Shown here in pieces: positions 38,343 through 43,030 of a stretch of 43,030 nucleotides of DNA. Each line of letters starts with the position of its first letter. Position 1 is the first letter of the stretch. This DNA comes from DASVEE01 sp036399695 (GTDB lineage: Bacteria > Acidobacteriota > Thermoanaerobaculia > Gp7-AA8). The stretch covers positions 1-43,030 of the forward strand of contig DASWMP010000187.1 of NCBI GenBank assembly GCA_036399695.1, in the 5' to 3' direction. The notes beneath the pieces are model-generated. The model was not told where the DNA came from, searched no databases, and saw nothing but the letters and a program-made list of their open reading frames with translations. The position numbers and the translations under genes are program-made.

Positions 38343-39359
38343 CTACGGCACCGGCGCAAAGAAGATGTCGTAGTAGGGCTCGGCTCCGCGCGCGTCACGG
38401 GCCAGCGCCTGGTAGCGATAGACGTTCCCGGCGCGGTCGCGGCGCATCGTCGAGTGGTATTGCAGCCCGAGCTCGCGGACGCTCGATTGCCGCAACGGCT
38501 GGAGCTCGCCGGCATCGGAGAGGCCGTCGTGATCCGCGTCCGTCCACAGCAGGAGCGACGGCCAGACGGGATCGACCGGCGTGATGGCGCCATCGGCATC
38601 GAGATCGAAGCGGGCCAGCGCCGCGAAGCCGTTCGCGTCCGCGGCGTTGCCGAAGAGCTCCGAGCCGTCGTCGATGACGCCATTGCCATTGCGGTCGAGG
38701 GCGAGGAACGCCAACTCCGCATCCCGGGCAGTCCAGGTGATGCGGTCGCGCCGTCCGTCGGCATTCAGATCGAATTCGACGGGATCGTGGGCGTCGGAAA
38801 GCTCATAGGCGCCGCGGCCGAGGTTGAGAATGATCGGCGAGAGCTGGCACTCCTCGGGCGGCGTCTCCGGCCCGCAGGCGGTGCCGGTCGGCGGACACGA
38901 AGGATCGCCGGGACAAACCGGCTTCGCCGGACGGCAGGCGCTCGAGCTCAGCTCAGGCGCGGCACGGTCGAGCTCATACGGAAGCGCCGGTAGCGGTCCG
39001 GCGAGCGTTGCGTAGGCGGTGAGGTAGTAGGCCCCTTCGTTTTGCGCGAAGTAGCACTCACCCGAGGCGGCGGTTACCGTGAGGGAGCCACGGTAAAGCT
39101 GAGAGGTCACTCGCCAGCTCTTCTGCGCCATGGTGTATCCGCCGTACGACGTGCGGATCTGATGCAGGCCCTTGAACTCATAGCCGCATCCGGTCATACA
39201 CAGCGCGATTTTCTCCCTGTAGAGGCCACCACCGTTCGAGATCAGTTTGCCGGTGCTGTCGACCGAGAGCGTGGCATAGACCTCGACGTCACCCCAGATG
39301 CTGGCAAACGCGGTGGGCGCCGCGATGAACAGCAGCGCAGCGAACACTGCGCGCTTCAT
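38343..39359 (-). CDS. Secreted protein with EF-hand-like calcium-loop motifs
   Basis: The 338-aa product has a signal peptide (AVFAALLFIAAPTAFA). A first domain (about 20-125) has several cysteines. A Cys/Pro-rich linker (ACRPAKPVCPGDPSCPPTGT and following) joins it to a second half with repeated Asp-rich loops DLNADGRRD, DRNGNGVIDDGSELFG, DLDADGAI and DADHDGLSDAGEL, of the type found in calcium-binding secreted proteins. It probably binds Ca2+ outside the cytoplasm. The ATG at 39359 overlaps the stop of the next gene by 4 nt; a TTG two codons earlier is ignored. Confidence 0.8.
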   Translation of the reverse strand: MKRAVFAALLFIAAPTAFASIWGDVEVYATLSVDSTGKLISNGGGLYREKIALCMTGCGYEFKGLHQIRTSYGGYTMAQKSWRVTSQLYRGSLTVTAASGECYFAQNEGAYYLTAYATLAGPLPALPYELDRAAPELSSSACRPAKPVCPGDPSCPPTGTACGPETPPEECQLSPIILNLGRGAYELSDAHDPVEFDLNADGRRDRITWTARDAELAFLALDRNGNGVIDDGSELFGNAADANGFAALARFDLDADGAITPVDPVWPSLLLWTDADHDGLSDAGELQPLRQSSVRELGLQYHSTMRRDRAGNVYRYQALARDARGAEPYYDIFFAPVP

Positions 39360-40060
39360 CGACAACCCTCTTCGATCTTCTTGAGTTCCTCCGGTTCGGG
39401 ATCACCGAGATACTTGCGGGAGACGTTCCGGGCGGCGACGTCGTAGAGGAAGCGATCGAAGCAGGTGCCGTAAATCGTACGCAGCCGGCGGATGGCGTCG
39501 GCACGCACAGGGCACAACTCCTCCCGCAGCTTTCTCAGCTTCTTCCAATCTTCAGGGTCGGGGTTGAATGCGTGCGTCAGTTCGCCGAGCTCGTATTCGC
39601 GCCACAGCATTGCCACGAATTCGAAGCTCTCGCGTCCGATGACGGCGACCATGTCGGGCGGAAGACCGACCTCGATAGCACGATTCGTGGCCTCCTCCTG
39701 TATGGAGGCGGTAAACTCGTCGTCGCCGATGCCGTACGCAAAAAACGCATAAGTATTGAAGATCTCGTGCGGCAGCAGCATCTCCGGGTGCTCGGCGCCG
39801 TTGATGCTGTCACTCGTGAGAATGAGGGGGTTCGAGAACAGGGCCGGAGGCTCGACAGGGATGCCATCCGCGAGGTCCCGCGCGCGGAACTCCGCGCGCC
39901 GCTTTTCACTCAGTGCACGCCGCTCCATCTTCCCTTTGACGTCGAACCGGGCGGCGAGCCGTTCATCGATCGTCCATTCCCACGGACGTTTGGCCGGGGC
40001 TTCCTGGGCGGCAACGGCCGCGCCCTGCAACAGCAGAATGATCAAACACCAGACACGCAT
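39356..40060 (-). CDS. Secreted protein, unknown function, coupled to the EF-hand-like gene
   Basis: I do not recognise a family. The 234-aa product has a signal peptide (MRVWCLIILLLQGAAVAAQE), a mixed alpha-helical body with a charged segment (ERLAARFDVKGKMERRALSE) and three cysteines after the signal peptide. ATG 40060 has a good Shine-Dalgarno (GGAGG, 8 nt before) and a TAAACT hexamer about 40 nt upstream, so unlike its neighbours this transcript has a leader. The 4-nt overlap with the next gene suggests the two products work together outside the cytoplasm. Confidence 0.75.
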   Translation of the reverse strand: MRVWCLIILLLQGAAVAAQEAPAKRPWEWTIDERLAARFDVKGKMERRALSEKRRAEFRARDLADGIPVEPPALFSNPLILTSDSINGAEHPEMLLPHEIFNTYAFFAYGIGDDEFTASIQEEATNRAIEVGLPPDMVAVIGRESFEFVAMLWREYELGELTHAFNPDPEDWKKLRKLREELCPVRADAIRRLRTIYGTCFDRFLYDVAARNVSRKYLGDPEPEELKKIEEGCR

Positions 40061-40176
40061 GAGTGTCGCCTCCATTTGTCCGGAGTGACGGCACAAATGA
40101 GTTTACACCCGATGCGATTGACGTTTCTGCAGAAGACACATAGGTACCACTGACCTTATGCGCCGTATTTGCTGGA

Positions 40177-41442
40177 TTACGCGGACTGCAGTGCCGCGCG
40201 CACTCGCGCCAGACCTTCCTCGATGTCGCGCGGGCTCACCGCGCCGACGCTGAGGCGGAACCAGCCATCCTCTTCCTTCAGGCCGAAAGCCTGGAAGGGG
40301 ACGACGGCGAAGCCGGCGCGGTCGAGGAGCATCCGGCGGATCGCTTCGTTGGTCTGCAGGCGGTCGATGAGGTCGAACTGCACGGAGAGGTAGATCGCGC
40401 CCTGCGGCTCGATGGCGCGGACCGGGAGGCCATCGCGGCGCATCGCTTCGAAGCCGTCGTACAGGAGGTTCAGGCGGAGCTGCAGCTCGCGGATCATCAC
40501 CTCATGGAAAGCGGCGATCTCGTCGGTGCGCCCGAGGAAGGCGGCGACGGCGAGTTGCTCGGCTTTCGGCGCCCAGGCACCGACGTGGCCGAGGATGTCG
40601 CGCATGCGTGAAGTGACGGCCGGAGGAGCGACCGTCCAGCCGACGCGCAGGCCGGTCGCGGCGAACGCCTTGGAGATGCCGTCGACGAAGATCGTCCACT
40701 CCATCGCCTCGGGGACGAGCTGCGGCGGCGCGTAATGCTTGTGATCGCCGAAGGTGAGGAGCCAGTAGACCTGGTCCCACATCAGGAAGAGCGGGCGATC
40801 GCCGGTCGAGGCGCGACGCTCGTTCTCTTCCACGACCAGCTTGGCGATTGCTGCCACTTCCTCGCGCGCCATGACCGTGCCGGTCGGGTTCAGCGGTGTG
40901 TTGATGCAGATGAGACGGGCGTCGTGCACGTGCGGCCGCAGCATCGCCGCCGTCGGCAGGAAGTTCGTCTCCGGTCCGACCACCAGCTCCACCGGCGTGC
41001 CGCGCATCAGGTAGGTGTAGTGGTTGTTGTTCCACGACGGCGTCGGGAAGATGACCTTGTCGCCCGGATCGACCACCGCGGCATACGCGGCGAAGATGAT
41101 CGGGCGCGAGCCGCCGGCGATGACGATCGACCCGACCGGGTACTCGAGCCCCGTCGTCCGGCGGTAGAACTCGACCACGGCTTTGCGCAGCTCCATGGTG
41201 CCGTCGGACGGCGGGTAGTTCGTCTGGCCGTTCCGGAGCTGCTCGACGATCAGCTCTTCGAGTCCGGCGGGGATGCGGAACTCGGTCGGCGAGAAGTCGC
41301 CTACCGTCAGGTTGCAGATCGATTTCCCCTGCGCCGCCAATGTCCTGATCTCACCCGCGATCTTGAGCACCTCGGAGCCGACGAGCCCCTGTGCAAGTGA
41401 AGAGAGAGACGTGTCGGAGCAGCGGGTGAGCAGGTCGGTCAT
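40177..41442 (-). CDS. PLP-dependent aminotransferase, class I/II
   Basis: The 421-aa fold-type I aminotransferase has SEVLKIAGEIRTLAAQGKSI, LTVGDFSP, GQTNYPPSDGTMELRKAVVE, the nucleotide-like loop AGGSRPIIFAAYAAVVDPGD, INTPLNPTGTV (N-P-T-G), DQVYWLLTF and the PLP lysine in VDGISKAFAATGLRVGW, then GWFRLSVGAV near the C-terminus. Substrate is probably an aromatic or aspartate-type amino acid but cannot be fixed. ATG 41442 is the first methionine after the stop of the neighbour; the long open frame upstream on this strand is a shadow of the neighbouring genes. A TAATAAT motif lies 10 nt before the start. Confidence 0.92.
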   Translation of the reverse strand: MTDLLTRCSDTSLSSLAQGLVGSEVLKIAGEIRTLAAQGKSICNLTVGDFSPTEFRIPAGLEELIVEQLRNGQTNYPPSDGTMELRKAVVEFYRRTTGLEYPVGSIVIAGGSRPIIFAAYAAVVDPGDKVIFPTPSWNNNHYTYLMRGTPVELVVGPETNFLPTAAMLRPHVHDARLICINTPLNPTGTVMAREEVAAIAKLVVEENERRASTGDRPLFLMWDQVYWLLTFGDHKHYAPPQLVPEAMEWTIFVDGISKAFAATGLRVGWTVAPPAVTSRMRDILGHVGAWAPKAEQLAVAAFLGRTDEIAAFHEVMIRELQLRLNLLYDGFEAMRRDGLPVRAIEPQGAIYLSVQFDLIDRLQTNEAIRRMLLDRAGFAVVPFQAFGLKEEDGWFRLSVGAVSPRDIEEGLARVRAALQSA

Positions 41443-41452
41443 CGCGAACCGG

Positions 41453-41459
41453 ATTATTA
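41453..41459 (-). promoter_or_regulatory. -10-like TAATAAT of the aminotransferase gene
   Basis: On the minus strand, TAATAAT lies 10 nt before the ATG at 41442 and overlaps the stop codon of the glycosyltransferase gene. Confidence 0.4.
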
Positions 41460-42197
41460 CCTCTTCCGGTTGTACCGCCGATGAATTTTCCACAAATCCC
41501 GCAGCGCGCGGATGAAGTCGTGCGACTTCACTTTCGACCCCCGGACGTCGTGCCACGTGCGGATCGGCAGCTCGTAGATGGCGGCTGCCGCGGCGTCGCG
41601 TCCGCGCTGCTGGATGAGGCGGGCGATGATCTCGACGTCGAAGATCCAGCGCGAGAGGAACGGATCGGCGAAGAGCTCGCGGACGGAGTCGTCGGAGCGG
41701 AAGAGCTTCGCCCCGCACTGGGTGTCGTAGACCGCCAGACCGAGGGACGAGGAGATGAGCGTAGCCCCGACGCGGCCGACGTAGTGGCGCTGCGGACGCC
41801 GGCTGATCGACCGGCCGAGGAGGCGAACGCGCGCCGCGAAGACCATGACGATGTCGGGGCGGGTGGTGAAGACGTGCAGGAACGAGGGGAGCTCGGCGAG
41901 CGGTGTGGCCAGATCGGCGTCCCAGAAGCCGACCAGGTCGGCGCCCCGCTCCGTCGCGGCGAGCAGGCCGCGGCGGACCGCTTCGGCCTTGCCGCGGTTC
42001 CGGTCCAGTTTCAGGAAGGAGAAGCGGGAGGGGTCTTCCTGCTCGAGCGAGGCGAGGAGGCGGGCGGTGCCGTCGCGGCTGCCATCGTCGACGAAGAGGA
42101 AATCGACCCGGTGCTCCTCGGCGCGGAACTGCCGGAAGGCGTCGAGGTCGAGACGCTTCTCTTCGTTGTAACAGGGAACGACGATGATCAGATGCAC
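41457..42197 (-). CDS. Family 2 glycosyltransferase (polyprenyl-phosphate sugar transferase-like)
   Basis: The 246-aa protein starts at GTG 42197 with HLIIVVPCYNEEKRLDLDAF, the standard GT2 opening (VVPCYNEE). It continues with FLFVDDGSRDGTARLLASLE, RNRGKAEAVRRGL, the metal-binding FWDADLATPLAEL (DxD), and DTQCGAKLFR, a motif of DPM1/GtrB-like transferases. No C-terminal membrane pair is present. It probably transfers a sugar from a nucleotide to a lipid carrier. The GTG is supported by TAGAAT 8 nt upstream; an in-frame ATG at 42257 would overlap the divergent gene. Confidence 0.88.
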   Translation of the reverse strand: MHLIIVVPCYNEEKRLDLDAFRQFRAEEHRVDFLFVDDGSRDGTARLLASLEQEDPSRFSFLKLDRNRGKAEAVRRGLLAATERGADLVGFWDADLATPLAELPSFLHVFTTRPDIVMVFAARVRLLGRSISRRPQRHYVGRVGATLISSSLGLAVYDTQCGAKLFRSDDSVRELFADPFLSRWIFDVEIIARLIQQRGRDAAAAAIYELPIRTWHDVRGSKVKSHDFIRALRDLWKIHRRYNRKR

Positions 42198-42205
42198 GGC
42201 CGCGC

Positions 42206-42211
42206 ATTCTA
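42206..42211 (-). promoter_or_regulatory. -10 hexamer TAGAAT of the glycosyltransferase gene
   Basis: On the minus strand, TAGAAT lies 8 nt before the GTG at 42197. It overlaps the plus-strand hexamer at 42210-42215 by two bases. Confidence 0.55.
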
Positions 42212-42215
42212 CGAT
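42210..42215 (+). promoter_or_regulatory. -10 hexamer TACGAT of the hydrolase gene
   Basis: TACGAT lies 6 nt before the ATG at 42222. Together with the minus-strand hexamer it forms a 10-nt shared promoter core. Confidence 0.55.
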
Positions 42216-42221
42216 GCTCGT

Positions 42222-42866
42222 ATGACGAAGATTCAGCACATCGAAGCGCGGGTCCATGGGCGCGTCTTGTACGAAGCACGGTCGCCGGAGCGTCTACTCC
42301 TCGGGTTCCACGGCTACGCGGAGACCGCGGAGGTGCTCTTTGCCGAACTGGAGCAGATCCCGGGCATCGACGCCTGGTCGGTGGCATCGGTGCAGGCGCT
42401 GCATCCTTTCTATCAGCGCGGCGTGCGGGTCGTAGCCAACTGGATGACGTCGCAGGACCGGGAGCTGGCCATCGAGGACAACATTGATTACGTGCGGCGC
42501 GTCCTGGCGGCGCTGCCGAAGCCGAAGCACCTCGTGTTCGCCGGCTTCTCGCAGGGGGTGGCCATGGCTGTCCGCGCCGCCGCGTATGCCGGAGCCGAGC
42601 CGTCGGCGATGATCCTGCTGGGCGGCGACATCCCGCCGGAGGTCGTGCAGGACGCGAACGTAACGCTGCCGCCGACGCTGCTCGGCAGGGGAGCGACGGA
42701 CGACTGGTACACGGCCGAGAAGTTCGACGTGGACGTGCAGTACCTGCAGACGAAGACGACGGTACGCACGTCTCTGTTCGCGGGAGGCCACGAGTGGACG
42801 GACCAGTTCCGCACCGCCGCCGCGGCGTTGCTGCGGGAGGTGGAGCAAGCGCCCGTGCAGCGCTAG
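42222..42866 (+). CDS. Alpha/beta hydrolase, phospholipase/carboxylesterase type
   Basis: The 214-aa soluble hydrolase shows LLGFHGYAETAEVLFAELEQ, FAGFSQGVAMAVRAAAYAGA (nucleophile elbow G-F-S-Q-G), GRGATDDWYT (acid Asp) and FAGGHEWTDQF (catalytic His), giving a full Ser-Asp-His triad in the order of the phospholipase/carboxylesterase family. It probably acts on short acyl or phenolic esters; the substrate is unknown. It is divergent from the glycosyltransferase gene by 24 nt between start codons. Confidence 0.88.
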   Translation: MTKIQHIEARVHGRVLYEARSPERLLLGFHGYAETAEVLFAELEQIPGIDAWSVASVQALHPFYQRGVRVVANWMTSQDRELAIEDNIDYVRRVLAALPKPKHLVFAGFSQGVAMAVRAAAYAGAEPSAMILLGGDIPPEVVQDANVTLPPTLLGRGATDDWYTAEKFDVDVQYLQTKTTVRTSLFAGGHEWTDQFRTAAAALLREVEQAPVQR

Positions 42867-42868
42867 CC

Positions 42869-43030
42869 ATCTCGGAGTGCGGTGGCGTTCGGAGGGTGTC
42901 TCAAAACGGTGCGTTTCGATCTACTCCCTTGGTTCTGCCGTCGATGAACCGGCGCCTGCGGGCGCGGACAGACAGGAGTGTCTGTCCCACATTCAGATTC
43001 CGCCGAATATCGGGCACCCGCGGGCACGCT
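42869..43030. repeat. Right-end composite intergenic repeat
   Basis: The blocks of the left end recur here inverted. ATCTCGGAGTGCGG ... CTCAAAACG (42869-42908) matches the reverse complement of 105-144 with 3 mismatches, and 42948-42992 matches 27-73 with 2. The 19-nt word at 43012-43030 repeats 1-19 in direct orientation. No gene is seen after 42866. Confidence 0.85.

Noticed and set aside
36209..38764. Long open frame antisense to uvrB (851 codons)
   Set aside because: It is the complement of an intact uvrB and shows no recognisable motifs.
42197..42257. ATG at 42257 as the glycosyltransferase start
   Set aside because: It would overlap the divergent hydrolase gene and its promoter, while GTG at 42197 has a -10 hexamer 8 nt upstream and begins right before the conserved GT2 motif.
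40177..42870. A single 897-codon open frame on the minus strand
   Set aside because: Only the last 421 codons match an aminotransferase. The upstream part is a shadow opposite the glycosyltransferase and hydrolase genes, which have full catalytic motifs.
1..43030. Circular plasmid or phage because of matching ends
   Set aside because: Only 19 nt match in direct orientation, the longer matches are inverted, and the gene content is essential chromosomal machinery. A repeat-caused break is simpler.

Overview
The window is a gene-dense, GC-rich bacterial chromosomal segment, most likely from Acidobacteriota. The basis is three tandem secreted proteins of the VWFA-related type that is expanded in Acidobacteria, an Oar-like TonB-dependent receptor with an N-terminal carboxypeptidase-regulatory-like domain, a sulfatase-plus-TPR lipoprotein, and a Gram-negative envelope gene set. 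The class (for example Thermoanaerobaculia) cannot be fixed from sequence alone. The content is housekeeping (def, era, thyA, folA, lysA, aspS, aroB, uvrB, a class A penicillin-binding protein), so this is not a plasmid or phage. I see no tRNA, rRNA, CRISPR array or insertion sequence.

Layout. 1-5.7 kb: cyclic-nucleotide/TPR protein, peptide deformylase, a flavin reductase, two small envelope proteins, CorC-like protein and Era. 5.9-8.8 kb: TonB-dependent receptor, closed by a clear terminator. 8.9-13.4 kb: sulfatase/TPR lipoprotein, SpmA-SpmB, amino-acid permease. 13.5-17.9 kb: divergent deacylase-like/lysA and thyA-folA operons. 17.9-24.5 kb: TMEM175-like channel, M1 aminopeptidase, gamma-carbonic anhydrase with aspS, aroB. 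24.7-30.2 kb: three tandem VWFA-related secreted proteins with two relics of lost copies. 30.6-36.2 kb: histidine kinase with partner, PBP1A, nuclease-fold protein, orphan response regulator, membrane protein. 36.2-42.9 kb: uvrB, a secreted EF-hand-like pair, PLP aminotransferase, glycosyltransferase and an alpha/beta hydrolase.

The strongest unusual signals lie between the genes. (1) Seven gene boundaries carry cassettes of 7-bp tandem units (GTTNNNN) facing their complements; different sequence versions keep the same period. (2) Other intergenic hairpin families change both sides of their stems together, sit at gene ends, and flank both window ends. (3) About eighteen genes have a TANNNT-like -10 hexamer only 6-11 nt before the start codon and no Shine-Dalgarno, which points to widespread leaderless transcription. 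Genes with strong ribosome sites, such as the TonB receptor, lack this arrangement.

The genes are mostly short operons with 4-nt ATGA overlaps (spmA-spmB, lysA-deacylase, thyA-folA, gamma-CA-aspS, the kinase pair, the EF-hand pair). Several enzyme-like proteins have lost canonical catalytic residues (deacylase-like protein, nuclease-fold protein, sulfatase-like protein), and these are flagged individually.
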